From: Pleomorphomonas koreensis DSM 23070
GTDB taxonomy: Bacteria; Pseudomonadota; Alphaproteobacteria; Rhizobiales; Pleomorphomonadaceae
Reading direction: 5' to 3'
Assembly (NCBI RefSeq): GCF_000425185.1
Contig: NZ_AULH01000017.1
Coordinates: 1-64,000 of the forward strand
DNA: 64,000 nucleotides
Shown here: in pieces, positions 51,901 through 60,775 of the stretch
How the letters are laid out: each line of letters starts with the position of its first letter
Position numbering within the stretch: position 1 is the stretch's first letter
The notes under the pieces: model-generated
What the model was told of the DNA's origin: nothing
The model's database searches: none
What the model saw: the letters and a program-made list of their open reading frames with translations, nothing else
Translations under genes and position numbers: made by a program

Positions 51901-52188
51901 GATCTGGTGTCGGGCGGCAAACAGCAAATCGCCATGTGGTCGCTAGACATCGACTACGACCAGCGTTCGCTGATGCCGCATCAGGTGTTCTTTCCCATGG
52001 TGGATGCAAAGGGTGGCTGGAACCGATTGAAGACGGCGGTGCGGTCAGAGTTGGACGAAGATTTACTGGAGCAGTTCCACGGCACTGTCTCGCTTCCCTT
52101 CGAGGCGGGAGACAACAAGCGGATCGCGGTGAAGATCGTCGATGATCGTGGGATTGAATCCCTCAAGATCATACCGCTCGAAGACTGA
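48976..52188 (+). CDS. mod: type III-like DNA methyltransferase (Mod)
   Basis: A 1070-residue protein from the ATG at 48976. Residues ~1-70 resemble a winged-helix domain, followed by an acidic/basic linker. The beta-class methyltransferase core has DPPY at 299-302 and the AdoMet-binding DPTCGSGTT near residue 590. A large C-terminal target-recognition/other domain follows (~residues 720-1070). It should methylate adenine in the recognition site and is paired with the Res gene 5 bp downstream. The N-terminal extension makes it longer than usual Mod proteins. Confidence 0.88.
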   Translation: MSNSPRDLILTHVPEDGASVSNLALIARLREALPDLTDEDYQTARDGLVDEGVLGKGRGRGGSVFLVIEADDNEDQDDDFELAPTEESAPPQRRGAAKKKATPRRSGEPVRVLSYRHGETRVNNPEVGMVHAGTDPDGARTTWAYDPHLDPVLNFDSARAGVEKLIDDALASDDPQAMKDALIELKRLQAPYLNWTGKAERTSFEVDTVSLHVHERVDPATILANAARRLKGKDAGAQWRQPDLFVAPFENLPLRQALDFYHHEKGWSNRLIAGDSLLVMNSLLTRESMGGKVQMIYIDPPYGIKYGSNFQPFVGKRDVKDRSDDDLTQEPEMIKAFRDTWELGIHSYLTYLRDRLVLAKDLLHESGSVFVQISDENVHLVRNVIDDVFGVGNFCALIPFKKTGGQSSAALATVNDYLIWYWRDATQAKYKPLYQVKVPGNEGATNYSWVEEPNGYRRKLAKGELEILSNSQRVFQAYPMFSEGPSPGDEPLEWRGAMFNPSANSHWKTTTLGLSRLKKTGRLMAQGKTIRMVNYHADYPVTPITNIWLDTQISGFNDPRTYVVQTLALVIERCLLMTTDPGDLVLDPTCGSGTTAFVAEKWGRRWITCDTSRVAITLAKQRLMTASFDYYALRYPHEGLKGGFDYETVPHITLKSIANNPDIDTIYDEDHPKIVAALNDLNAALAAAPPKPLKPVQGTRKGKLVNFAKGETLHEWEVPFDWPEDWPKVARGAFEAFHKARQAMQRRMDQSIADHAEQETLYDKPRIDKSKLRITGPFSVEAVPAPTVLSLDDSLPPVEADDSIARTGETSRQALWREELLKTGVRAKGGAILRFAEFETLPGLRYLHASGSLAETGERVVVSFGPEHAALEQRQVELALSEAETLRPAPKFVLFCAFTFDPEAAKDIDEVNWPGVTLLKAQMNTDLLTEDLKKARSSNQSFWLMGQPDVDLRKRKDEMWEVEVNGFDYFDPRAGDLVSGGKQQIAMWSLDIDYDQRSLMPHQVFFPMVDAKGGWNRLKTAVRSELDEDLLEQFHGTVSLPFEAGDNKRIAVKIVDDRGIESLKIIPLED

Positions 52189-52193
52189 GCTCC

Positions 52194-54998
52194 ATGTCAC
52201 TGATCATCAATAAGCCATGGGAATGTCCGGCTCAACACTGGGTTGAGGGCAAGGGCGGCAAGCTTGAGATCAAACCCGAGCGCCGCCCGGCGAGCTATGA
52301 GGTATTCGACGCGCGCAACAACACCAAGCGAACCGAGGCGCTGGATCTGGTCAACACCATCCGCACCCGCGTCAACGCCTGGCGCGATGCGGGCTGGCCC
52401 GGCGTGACCATCGTCACCCGCAAGCTGCTGGAACACTGGCACGACACGCAAGCCCGTCAGCACCCGTTCTACTTCTGCCAGCTTGAAGCGATCGAGACCC
52501 TGATATGGTGGGTTGAGGGAGCGGAAGCCTACCAACAGGGCATCGCAATCCCCGGCGATGGCGGCGCATGGGAGCGGCTCTGCAACAAGATGGCCACCGG
52601 CACCGGCAAGACAACGGTGATGGCGATGATCATCACTTGGCAGGTACTGAACGCGCTAACCTATCCGAAGCGGAACAAGGATTTCAGCCGCGCGGTGTTC
52701 GTCGTGGCGCCTGGCCTCACGGTAAAAGAACGTTTGCAGGTGCTGCTGCCTAGCGAGGGCAGCTACTACGACGAGTTCAACCTCTGCCCATCCGAGGCAT
52801 TGCGCCGGAAGCTGAACCAGGCCGAAGTGCTGATCGAGAACTGGCACACACTGATGCCGCTGAAGGAGCAGGAACGCTCGGTCGTGAAGAAGGGTCGAGA
52901 GTCAGACGAGGCGTTCGCCCGACGCGTGCTGGGCAAACTCGCCGCCCACAAGGACATCATCGTCATCAATGACGAGGCGCACCACGCCTATCGCAAACCG
53001 CCCGAGGTGAAGATCAGCAAGAAGCTGGCTGCCGAACAGGGCATCGACCTTGACGAGGCGACCCGGTGGATCGAGGGGCTGGACCGCATCCACAATACGC
53101 GCCGCATCCAGCGCTGCTTCGACCTTTCCGCTACCCCCTTCGCGCCTACCGGCAAGAAAAGTACGGACACGGCACTTTTCGACTGGATCATCTCTGATTT
53201 CGGGCTCAACGACGCTATTGAAGCCGGGCTGGTCAAGACGCCGCGCGTCGTGGTGCGGGACGATGCCTTGCCCGATGCAAGGACGCTGCGGTCAAAGCTC
53301 TATCACATCTACCGCGATCCATCGGTCTCCGAGGATTTGAACCGGGCGAAGGCCGAGCCGCACGAGGCGCTGCCGAAACTAGTGCAGGACGCCTACACGC
53401 TGCTCGGTGCCGACTGGCGGGAGACTCAGAAGAAGTGGCGAGAGGCCGGGCACCGTTCGCCCCCAGTAATGTTGACGGTCTGCAACCGCACGGAGACCGC
53501 AGCCCGTGTCGAAAATTATTTCAATAAGGGCGATGCGCACTGGCCGGAGCTGTACGCCCCAAACCGGACTTTGCGTGTCGACTCCAAGGTGCTGGAAAAG
53601 GCGGAAATCGGCGAAACTGCCACGCCTGATAAGGATTACGAGAACAGGCTGAAAGGCATCATCGAAGCCGCAAACTTGCCGGAAACGCGAAAACAGCAGC
53701 TACTGGGTATGAAAAAGGAAGAGCTGCTGCGCGAGATCGTCGACAATGTCGGCAAGCGCGACGCGGCGGGCCAGGATCTGCAGAACGTCATCTCCGTCGC
53801 GATGTTGTCCGAAGGCTGGGACGCCAAGAATGTCACCCACATCATGGGTTTGCGTGCGTTCACTTCACAGCTTTTGTGCGAGCAGGTGGTGGGCCGCGGT
53901 CTCCGGAGAGTTTCTTACGATACGGATGAGAACGGACTGTTCCTGCCGGAGTATGTGAACGTTTTTGGCGTTCCGCTGTCCATCTCGGAAACCGGCGAAG
54001 GTGGCGATCCTCCTCCGCCTCCGAGACCGACCACCCAGATTGAGGTCATCCCGGATCGGGCACACCTCGAGATCAAGTGGCCGAACGTGCTGCGCGTCGA
54101 AACCGTGGTGAAGCCGCAGCTGACCATAGCGTGGGACAAGATACCTGCACTGGTGCTTGACCCAGCCTCAACGCCCATCAGCGCCGAACTGGCGCCTGCC
54201 TTGGGTGGCGCAACAGATATGGGTAATGTCACCGCGATCGATCTGGAACGCCTTCCAGACGGCTTCCGCCTGCAACGGCTTGTCTTTCAGGCTGCCCGCA
54301 AGGGGTTTGCCGAATTACGCCAGAGCTTTTCTGGAACCGAGGAATACCTCGCCGCACATTTGGTGCGCATTGTCGAGAGCTTTCTGAATTCCAAGCTTCT
54401 AGAGATACCGTCGCTATTCCACGCCGATCCTCTGCGTCGCCGGATCCTGATCGCGCTGAATATCGATCTCGTCGTTCAGCATGTCATGCGTCACGTGAGT
54501 GAGCAGAACACGGAACGCCTCACCCCTGTCTTTGATGAAGAAAATCCGATCGGTACCACCGGTCAGATGCGGACCTGGTATACGACCAAGCCCAGCTTCC
54601 CAGCGATCAAATCACACATCAGCCACCTCGTCGGCGACTCCTCGTGGGAGGGGCACGCCGCGAATGTGTTCGAGGGGCGGGATAACGTTGTCGCCTATGT
54701 GAAGAACGATCATCTGGGCTTCCAGATTCAGTACATGTGGGCAGGGTCACGCCGCCGTTACGTGCCGGACTTCCTTGTCCGGCTGTCCGGCGGCAAGATG
54801 CTTGCCCTCGAGATCAAGGGAACCGATACCCCGCAGAACAAGGCCAAGCGCGACGCGCTGGATGAGTGGGTCAAGGCGATCAACAGCACCGGAGGATTCG
54901 GACAGTGGGCTTGGGATGTCGCGTTCAACCCAAGCGATGTGCAGGACATTGTCACCAGGCACACAAGCGCCACCGGAGCTGAACTGGTAGTTCAATAA
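52194..54998 (+). CDS. res: type III-like restriction subunit (Res), BPTD_3080-type
   Basis: A 934-residue DEAD-like helicase-nuclease. Walker A is TGTGKT at 135-140, followed by a DEAH-like NDEAHHAYR near residue 260 and helicase motif VI VVGRGLRRVS near 565. The C-terminus has a PD-(D/E)XK endonuclease pattern (YVPDFLVRL, later LALEIKGTDTPQNK) at ~855-885. It restricts DNA lacking Mod methylation, moving along DNA by ATP hydrolysis. It begins 5 bp after mod. Confidence 0.88.
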   Translation: MSLIINKPWECPAQHWVEGKGGKLEIKPERRPASYEVFDARNNTKRTEALDLVNTIRTRVNAWRDAGWPGVTIVTRKLLEHWHDTQARQHPFYFCQLEAIETLIWWVEGAEAYQQGIAIPGDGGAWERLCNKMATGTGKTTVMAMIITWQVLNALTYPKRNKDFSRAVFVVAPGLTVKERLQVLLPSEGSYYDEFNLCPSEALRRKLNQAEVLIENWHTLMPLKEQERSVVKKGRESDEAFARRVLGKLAAHKDIIVINDEAHHAYRKPPEVKISKKLAAEQGIDLDEATRWIEGLDRIHNTRRIQRCFDLSATPFAPTGKKSTDTALFDWIISDFGLNDAIEAGLVKTPRVVVRDDALPDARTLRSKLYHIYRDPSVSEDLNRAKAEPHEALPKLVQDAYTLLGADWRETQKKWREAGHRSPPVMLTVCNRTETAARVENYFNKGDAHWPELYAPNRTLRVDSKVLEKAEIGETATPDKDYENRLKGIIEAANLPETRKQQLLGMKKEELLREIVDNVGKRDAAGQDLQNVISVAMLSEGWDAKNVTHIMGLRAFTSQLLCEQVVGRGLRRVSYDTDENGLFLPEYVNVFGVPLSISETGEGGDPPPPPRPTTQIEVIPDRAHLEIKWPNVLRVETVVKPQLTIAWDKIPALVLDPASTPISAELAPALGGATDMGNVTAIDLERLPDGFRLQRLVFQAARKGFAELRQSFSGTEEYLAAHLVRIVESFLNSKLLEIPSLFHADPLRRRILIALNIDLVVQHVMRHVSEQNTERLTPVFDEENPIGTTGQMRTWYTTKPSFPAIKSHISHLVGDSSWEGHAANVFEGRDNVVAYVKNDHLGFQIQYMWAGSRRRYVPDFLVRLSGGKMLALEIKGTDTPQNKAKRDALDEWVKAINSTGGFGQWAWDVAFNPSDVQDIVTRHTSATGAELVVQ

Positions 54999-55377
54999 CG
55001 CCGCACTGTGTCGGTTAAACATATCTGGACTGATTTCTCCGATATCAATGTCAGCTGAAATGCGGGTGTTTTCGAACCAAGTATTTGCAGCTGTGCCGGG
55101 ATCACCGACATAATTATTTGGATTTGAGGCTCGCTCGGTATGCGGTCGCCGTTCGGAAAGTACGACTAAGGCGACCGAAATCATCCAATGAAATCAATCG
55201 GTAGTGACTCCGTACCAAATTCCCGCAGTCAGGAGGTTTGGAGAATATCGGCCCAGAGAGAATGAATTCCGCGTTTTGGACAAACGGTACAGTCAACAGC
55301 GTCGGCTCCAAAATCCGCAATTCCGCGCCGTTTCGGACGCTAATATCGGCAACGGAGAATATTGGAGCAGGTATGAC
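54999..55377. other. gene-free gap between Res and tRNA-Ser
   Basis: About 380 bp without a supported gene. It is AT-richer than the flanks. I see no att-like copy of the tRNA 3' end, no insertion sequence and no clear terminator for the restriction gene. It may mark the edge of the mobile region. Confidence 0.5.
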
Positions 55378-55471
55378 TGGCGGAGCCGGAGGGATTCGAA
55401 CCCTCGGTACAGGTTTAAGCCCGTACGCCGGTTTAGCAAACCAGTGCCTTCAGCCTCTCGGCCACAGCTCC
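55378..55471 (-). tRNA. tRNA-Ser (anticodon GCU)
   Basis: On the minus strand: acceptor GGAGCTG pairs with CGGCTCC at the 3' end, anticodon loop TTTGCTAAA (GCT, reading AGC/AGU), a long variable arm as in tRNA-Ser, T-loop GGTTCGAATCC, and encoded CCA. Length is 94 nt including CCA. It marks the return to chromosomal sequence. tRNA genes are common integration sites, but no duplicate of its 3' end was found near the prophage edges. Confidence 0.95.
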
Positions 55472-55600
55472 GTTGCGAGTTGTCTAGAGATTCTGCGGCA
55501 CTGGGTCAAGAGCCGTGAGACAGGCTTTCGGAGATGTCGCGCGCGGAACGGTTGGGCGCCGGCACGGGGCCGAGAGAGAATCGTCGGTACGGACGCGAAC

Positions 55601-55625
55601 GGCGGAAATCGCTCGGATTTCCGCC
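55601..55625 (-). terminator. possible terminator after aldo/keto reductase gene
   Basis: GGCGGAAAT/ATTTCCGCC arms (9 bp, loop of 7) lie 26 bp past the aldo/keto reductase stop. On the minus strand there is no T-run, so it may act as a weak or Rho-assisted terminator or stabilise the mRNA end. Confidence 0.4.
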
Positions 55626-55651
55626 GCGGGCCAGGGCGCTACACGCCCGTT

Positions 55652-56638
55652 TCACCAGCGCTGGTGGACGTGCGGCGCCACGAGGCGGTTGTAGATGTCG
55701 CGCGTCGCGGCCATGACGTCGGCGGAGATGGCCGGCAGGTCCGAGGCGGCGGCGTTGCCGCGCGCCTGCTCGGCGTTGCGGGCGCCGGGGATGACGACGC
55801 TGACCGCCTCGGACATCAGGATCCAGCGCAGGGCGAAGGCGGCCACACTCTGGCCGGCCGGCACCAGCTTGCGGATTTCCTCCACCGCCTGCAATCCCAC
55901 CTCGAAGGGCACGCCGCCGAAGGTTTCGCCGACGTCGAAGGCTTCGCCGTGGCGGTTGAACAGGCGGTGGTCGTCGGACGCGAACTTCGTCTCCGCCGTG
56001 ATCTTGCCCGACAACAGGCCCGAGGCGAGCGGCACGCGCACGATGATGCCGACGCCGCGCTTCCTGGCTTCCTCGAAGAACAGGTGCGCCGGCCGCTGGC
56101 GGAAGATGTTGTAGATGATCTGGATGGAGACGACGCCGGGGAACTCGATCGCCTTCAGCGCCTCCTCGACCTTCTCCACCGACACGCCGTAGTCCTTGAT
56201 CTTGCCCTTGGCTTTGATCGCCTCGAGGCCGTCGAACAGGGCGGGATTGTAGAGCACCTCGGTCGGCGGGCAGTGGAGTTGCACGAGGTCGAGCGTGCCG
56301 ACGTCGAGATTCTTGAGGCTGCGGTCGATGAACGCCTCGATGTTTTCCGGCGTATAGCCGGCGGCGACGTGCGGATTGAGGCGGCGGCCGGCCTTGGTGG
56401 CGACGAAGGGCCGCTTGCCTTTCCATTCCTTCAGCACCGAGGCGATGATCCGCTCGGAGCGGCCGTCGCCGTAGACGTCGGCGGTGTCGATGAAGGTGAC
56501 GCCGGCTTCGAGCGCCGCTTCGAGGGCGGCGCGGCCGTCGGCTTCCGTCACCTCGCCCCAGGCGCCGCCGATCTGCCAGGCGCCGAAGCCGATGTCCGAT
56601 ACCTCGACCGGCAGGCGACCGAATGGACGATAGTGCAT
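55652..56638 (-). CDS. aldo/keto reductase
   Basis: A 328-residue (beta/alpha)8 aldo/keto reductase from the ATG at 56638. The catalytic tetrad is visible: Asp51 and Tyr56 (FIDTADVYGDG), Lys82 (VATKAG) and His122 (QLHCPP). The C-terminal IPGARN segment binds NADP(H). In this arabinose/galactose cluster it may oxidise or reduce an aldose, for instance as a sugar dehydrogenase, but the substrate is not decidable. It is separated from araA by a strong terminator. Confidence 0.88.
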   Translation of the reverse strand: MHYRPFGRLPVEVSDIGFGAWQIGGAWGEVTEADGRAALEAALEAGVTFIDTADVYGDGRSERIIASVLKEWKGKRPFVATKAGRRLNPHVAAGYTPENIEAFIDRSLKNLDVGTLDLVQLHCPPTEVLYNPALFDGLEAIKAKGKIKDYGVSVEKVEEALKAIEFPGVVSIQIIYNIFRQRPAHLFFEEARKRGVGIIVRVPLASGLLSGKITAETKFASDDHRLFNRHGEAFDVGETFGGVPFEVGLQAVEEIRKLVPAGQSVAAFALRWILMSEAVSVVIPGARNAEQARGNAAASDLPAISADVMAATRDIYNRLVAPHVHQRW

Positions 56639-56780
56639 GATTCTTCTCCCTAGAAAATCAGCCGTGAGGCTTTGATGCGGTGGAAAGATTAATGCCGTTC
56701 GTCCGCGCCGGCGCAAATGGATTCTTGTGATGGCGGGCATCGCCGGCGGAGATGACCGGCCGTGCCGCCGGGGTCGCCAA

Positions 56781-56807
56781 AACAAAAGGGCCGGCTTTCG
56801 CCGGCCC
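56781..56807 (-). terminator. intrinsic terminator after araA
   Basis: On the minus strand GGGCCGGC-GAAA-GCCGGCCC (8-bp stem with a stable GAAA tetraloop, 56788-56807) is followed by TTTTGTTTT. It lies just downstream of the araA stop and should separate araA from the aldo/keto reductase gene. Confidence 0.85.
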
Positions 56808-56833
56808 AGTTCGCTCGCTTGGGAGGAGCGGGA

Positions 56834-58240
56834 TCAGACTTCGACGTACTGGATGCCGACGAGGTCGCAATAGGCCTTCCACTTGGCGCGGGTGTCGCCG
56901 AGGTGCAGGACCTGATGGTGCGTGCCGCCGTTCTTCAGCCAGCCGTTGAGGCATTCCTTCACGCCGGTGTCCGGCTTGAAGAAGAAGTAGGGCATCTCGA
57001 CGGTGGGCAGCTCCTCGGTGTCGAGGATTTCGCCCTGCGACACGACGAGGCGATACTTGTCGGCGCCGAGCGAGACGAGGCTGACCAGCGTTGCCGGGCC
57101 AGGCTCGCCCTGGAACAGCACGGTCGGCGGGTTGTCGAGGCCGCCGATGCCGAGGAAGCGGTCGATCAGCTTGGGCTTCTTGTCCTTGCGGGCGATCTTC
57201 CAGTTGCCTTCGCCCATGTGGCTCTGAAGCGCGGCGTCCAGCTCGAAGTCCATCGCGTACATTTCGGTGAACTGCGGGTCGGCCTGCAACGCGCGGGCGG
57301 CGACCATCAGCGAGGCGCAGTTGGTGTCGCCCTCGGCGGCGTAGCCGTAGCCGTCGGCCATCAGGTTGGAGGCGGCCATCATGTGGGTCTGCTTGAAGCG
57401 ACCGTCGAGGCCGATCTCGTTGAAGTAGAGCGAGAAGGCGTCGTAGCCGCCGGCTTCCAGCACCTTGGTGATGGCGACCTGGATCTTGGCGGCCTCGTTG
57501 AGCTGCGGCTCGGTCAGCTTGGGATCGAGGTCGAAGTTGGCCTTGCAATAGGAGATGACGGCCTGGATGTCCTGGGTGTTGACCTTGTCCATCTCGGCGG
57601 CCACCGAGCCCATGCCGATGTGGTCGACCTGCGGGCCGATGACGCGCATGAAGGTGTGCGGGTCGGTCAGGATGTCGCCCATGCCGGGCATGCGGCCGAA
57701 CACGGCGACCTTGGTCTTCTTCATCACCGCCACGGCGTGGGAGGCGGCGGCGAACACCTCGAAGGCGGCGACGAAGGCGTCGTCCTTCCAGTCGCCCGAC
57801 CAGACCGAGAACTGCTTGCCGAGGTGGATCAGCGAGTTGGCGGTGTCCTGCGCGCCGTGGACGCCCTGATTGTAGGTCAGGTCATCCATGTTCCACGCCT
57901 TGGTGACGCGCGGCTCCGGCTGGATGTTGGCCAGGAACAGCGGCGCCGACACGTCGCGGAAGGCGTTGACGAGGCGGAGGCCCGGCCCGTAGGTCAGGTT
58001 GACGATCATGATGCCGTCGACCGCTTCACGGGCGAAGATGGCCAGAACTTCCTCGATGTCCTCGCGGCAGCGGGCGGCCTTGGGGAAGAGCACGTCGGCG
58101 ACGCCGGCCAGACGGGCGGACACCTCGCGGGCATAGCCCTCCTGCCGCTTGGTGATGTTCGGCAGCGTGTTGTCGTAGAGTTCCTGCATGATGCCGAGGA
58201 AACCGATCTTCGGCTTCCGCGTGATATCCTTGAGCGACAT
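56834..58240 (-). CDS. araA: L-arabinose isomerase family protein
   Basis: A 468-residue protein of the L-arabinose/L-fucose isomerase fold: IGFLGIMQELYDNTLP at the start, IMIVNLTYGPG at ~79-89, MDDLTYNQGVHGAQDTANS near 120, and a C-terminal metal-site region with NGGTHHQVLH. It should convert L-arabinose to L-ribulose. GGAGG precedes the ATG. It is encoded 66 bp after the epimerase gene on the same strand. It differs from the classical ~500-residue E. coli AraA, so a related pentose or hexose substrate is possible. Confidence 0.85.
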   Translation of the reverse strand: MSLKDITRKPKIGFLGIMQELYDNTLPNITKRQEGYAREVSARLAGVADVLFPKAARCREDIEEVLAIFAREAVDGIMIVNLTYGPGLRLVNAFRDVSAPLFLANIQPEPRVTKAWNMDDLTYNQGVHGAQDTANSLIHLGKQFSVWSGDWKDDAFVAAFEVFAAASHAVAVMKKTKVAVFGRMPGMGDILTDPHTFMRVIGPQVDHIGMGSVAAEMDKVNTQDIQAVISYCKANFDLDPKLTEPQLNEAAKIQVAITKVLEAGGYDAFSLYFNEIGLDGRFKQTHMMAASNLMADGYGYAAEGDTNCASLMVAARALQADPQFTEMYAMDFELDAALQSHMGEGNWKIARKDKKPKLIDRFLGIGGLDNPPTVLFQGEPGPATLVSLVSLGADKYRLVVSQGEILDTEELPTVEMPYFFFKPDTGVKECLNGWLKNGGTHHQVLHLGDTRAKWKAYCDLVGIQYVEV

Positions 58241-58306
58241 TTCCTTGCCTCCTGGAAAAATTGTTGTCCTTGCTGCTTTCCTGCGCCTGAAGCCCGGGGA
58301 GGGGCG

Positions 58307-59008
58307 TCAGGCCTTCTTCTGGCCGTACCACGCACCGGGGCCGTGCTTGCGCTGGTAGTGGTATTCGGAGACGTATTCCTCGACCGGGGCGGCGCCCGGC
58401 GCCAGCATCACCGTGGTGGTGGCGATGCGGGCGATCTCCTCGAGGAACACGGCGTTGAGCACCGAGTCGGGAGCGTTCTTGCCCCAGGTGAACGGACCGT
58501 GGCCGGCCACCAGCACCATCGGCCTCGAGAGCGGGTCATCGTTGCCGAGGCGGCGGACGATGGCCTCGCCGGTGTTGCCCTCGTAGTCCGCCGTCACTTC
58601 CTCGGCGGTGAGCGGCGCGGTCAGCGGCACGGCGCCGTGGCAGTAGTCGGCGTGGGTGGTGCCGAAGCAGGGGATTTCCTTGCGCGCCTGCGCCCAGGCC
58701 ACGGCATAGGCCGAGTGCGTGTGGGTGACGCCGCCGATGGTCGGGAAGGCGCGGTAGAGCACCAGATGCGTCTTGGTGTCGGTCGACGGATTGAGGTCGC
58801 CCTCGATCACCTTGCCGTCGGCGAGGTTGACCACCACCAGCTTGTCCGGCGTCAGCTTGTCATAGGAGACGCCCGACGGCTTGATGACGATATAGCCCTT
58901 CTCGCGGTCGATGCCGGACACGTTGCCCCAGGTGTGGACGACGATCTTGCGGCGATCGAGTTCGAGATTGGCCTCGCAGACCTGTTCGCGGAGTTCCTTG
59001 AGTTTCAT
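58307..59008 (-). CDS. araD: L-ribulose-5-phosphate 4-epimerase
   Basis: A 233-residue class II aldolase/epimerase from the ATG at 59008: zinc ligands in THTHS (His96, His98), SGVSYDKLTPDKLVVV at ~45-60 and VAGHGPFTWGKNA near 170. It converts L-ribulose 5-phosphate to D-xylulose 5-phosphate. It is the first gene of the minus-strand arabinose operon, whose promoter lies in the 571-bp divergent gap. A ribulokinase gene (araB), needed to make its substrate, is not visible in this window. Confidence 0.93.
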   Translation of the reverse strand: MKLKELREQVCEANLELDRRKIVVHTWGNVSGIDREKGYIVIKPSGVSYDKLTPDKLVVVNLADGKVIEGDLNPSTDTKTHLVLYRAFPTIGGVTHTHSAYAVAWAQARKEIPCFGTTHADYCHGAVPLTAPLTAEEVTADYEGNTGEAIVRRLGNDDPLSRPMVLVAGHGPFTWGKNAPDSVLNAVFLEEIARIATTTVMLAPGAAPVEEYVSEYHYQRKHGPGAWYGQKKA

Positions 59009-59579
59009 GGGATGACTGCCTTCAGCATGAATTCGGTGCACCGGCCGCGCGTCGCGACGCGGCCGGCAGCGCTAGATACCTCAACGAGGAGCGTCCGTCT
59101 CGGCATATGCACCGGACCGCGGGCGGCGTCCGTGCATCCGATGGGGGAGGGCGGTCACCCGCGCAACGGGCTTGCAGCCGGCGAGCGGGCCGGCCTTGCC
59201 GCCGCCGAAATCGGTATCAGGACCGATCGCATGCTTGTCGCAGTTGGTCACCAACCCCTCCCAGGGAACGCTTTCTTCTTTGGCTTCTCCGGCCGCCGCG
59301 TCGCTGTCGTCCGGCCGCCTGCTTTGGTCGGCTTTCGATCCTATCGCCTCGTTCCGGTTCGGAAAACACGGGTCCGTTGCGAGAGACCGCTGAGAAGGAC
59401 GCCACGTGGTTTCACTTAGACGTTAACCGCGATGCGGACGAATTTCACCCTCCCGGCGAAAGGTCCAGCGTCATCCTCCTTGTCGGCGATCGAATCCAAG
59501 TCGCTGTTATTGCTCATTTTGATCAGGGGGATTATAGTGCGTTCCATCCACTCCCCAAAGGGCTAATCCAGCTTTTTAC
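59009..59579. promoter_or_regulatory. divergent control region between araD and AraC regulator
   Basis: About 570 bp without a supported gene. On the plus strand TTGCTC (59510-59515) and TATAGT (59533-59538), 17 bp apart, make a likely promoter for the regulator, 42 bp before its start. The araD promoter on the minus strand was not pinned down. This is where the AraC-type protein is expected to bind; no clear repeat pair was recognised. Confidence 0.55.
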
Positions 59580-60536
59580 ATGGACGATACTGCCGCCCCT
59601 CTTTCCGCTCCGGCCCAGGTCGAAAGCGTCATTCGCCGTTTGTCGCTGTTGCAGGCCGACGGGGAGACGACGGCTGATCCCTTTGTCGCGCCCCTGTTCC
59701 CCGGTTTCCACTTCGACACGCGCCTTGTCGCCGGCATCACGCCGATCGAACGCGGCGGTCCGCTCGACTTCCGCATCGAGCGGCCAGACGGAATGCGCGG
59801 CTGGATCATCAACCTGACGGTCAAGGGCAGCGGCGAGGTCTTCGACGGCGAGAACCGCTTCACGGTGGAGCCGGGTGATCTTGTGCTGTTCCCGCCGGGG
59901 GCTATCCACGACTACGGGCGCGCACCGGGAGCCTCCGAATGGTGGCACCGCTGGATCTACTTCCAGCCGCGCGCCTTCTGGAGCGGCTGGCTGTCCTGGC
60001 GCGGGGTGCATGGGTCCTTTTTCGTGCAGCGGGTCGAGGACAAGATGCTTCTCTCGACCCTCGAGGCGCTGTTCGGCGAGGTGGCCAGCTGGTCGGCCAA
60101 CACCGATCTCCTTTCCATGGAACTGGCGATGAACCTCCTTGAGCGGGTCATCCTGCTCTGTGCCAAGAACGATCGCGCCACCGCCCCGCCGGGGCACTTC
60201 GACCAGCGCCTGCTGATGGCCTGCAAGTTCGTCACCGACAACCTGCACCGGCCGCTTTCCGTGGCGGAAATCGCCCAGGCGGTTTGCTTGTCGCCGTCGC
60301 GGCTCGCCCACCTCTTCACCCAGACGCTCGGCCGCTCGATCTTGAAATGGCGCGAGGAGCAGGTGATCCAGTTCGCCTGCCATCTGCTCCTGGTGACGCC
60401 GAGCCCGGTGAAGCAGATCGCCGCCCAGGTCGGCTACGAGGATCCGCTCTACTTCAGCCGCGTCTTCCGCCGCTACACCGGCTGCAGCCCGAAGGCTTTC
60501 CGCGCCGAGCACGGCCGGACGCAGGGGATGCCGTAG
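59580..60536 (+). CDS. AraC family transcriptional regulator
   Basis: A 318-residue AraC/XylS regulator. The N-terminal cupin-like domain includes NLTVKGSGEVF and VEPGDLVLFPPGAIHDYG near residues 80-115. The C-terminal ~100 residues carry two helix-turn-helices (LSVAEIAQAVCLSPSRLAHLF and VKQIAAQVGYEDPLYFSRVF), ending in the typical YTGCSPKAFR. It is divergent from the arabinose genes and upstream of galK/galT, so it likely senses arabinose or galactose and activates both operons. Confidence 0.92.
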   Translation: MDDTAAPLSAPAQVESVIRRLSLLQADGETTADPFVAPLFPGFHFDTRLVAGITPIERGGPLDFRIERPDGMRGWIINLTVKGSGEVFDGENRFTVEPGDLVLFPPGAIHDYGRAPGASEWWHRWIYFQPRAFWSGWLSWRGVHGSFFVQRVEDKMLLSTLEALFGEVASWSANTDLLSMELAMNLLERVILLCAKNDRATAPPGHFDQRLLMACKFVTDNLHRPLSVAEIAQAVCLSPSRLAHLFTQTLGRSILKWREEQVIQFACHLLLVTPSPVKQIAAQVGYEDPLYFSRVFRRYTGCSPKAFRAEHGRTQGMP

Positions 60537-60775
60537 ACAACTTCCGGTAAACCTGGCGGATCGTCTTGTGCCGCGGAGCAGCAGGCGGAACGCCGCCGTC
60601 ATACGCAAAGGCGCGCAAGCAGGGCGCGCTTGCCGGGCTGTTTTATGCTGTCTATAAGGGGATGGTGCGCCCGGCGGCAGGAGGCCGGGTTGGCGCGTTT
60701 CCATCAGCGGACAGATCCAAGCCGGCAGCCGTTCGCGAGGGGCCGGACATTACCCCCAGGGGGCGGAAGGCCAGC

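Noticed and set aside
55378-55471. tRNA-Ser as the prophage attachment site
   Set aside because: No copy of the tRNA 3' end is present near 6.0 kb or 48.9 kb, and the element carries a serine recombinase, which rarely uses tRNA genes. It could still bound a larger island whose left end is outside the window.
56762-59419. 885-residue plus-strand open frame opposite araA/araD
   Set aside because: Antisense shadow caused by GC-rich third positions of the arabinose genes; Gly/Val/His-rich composition.
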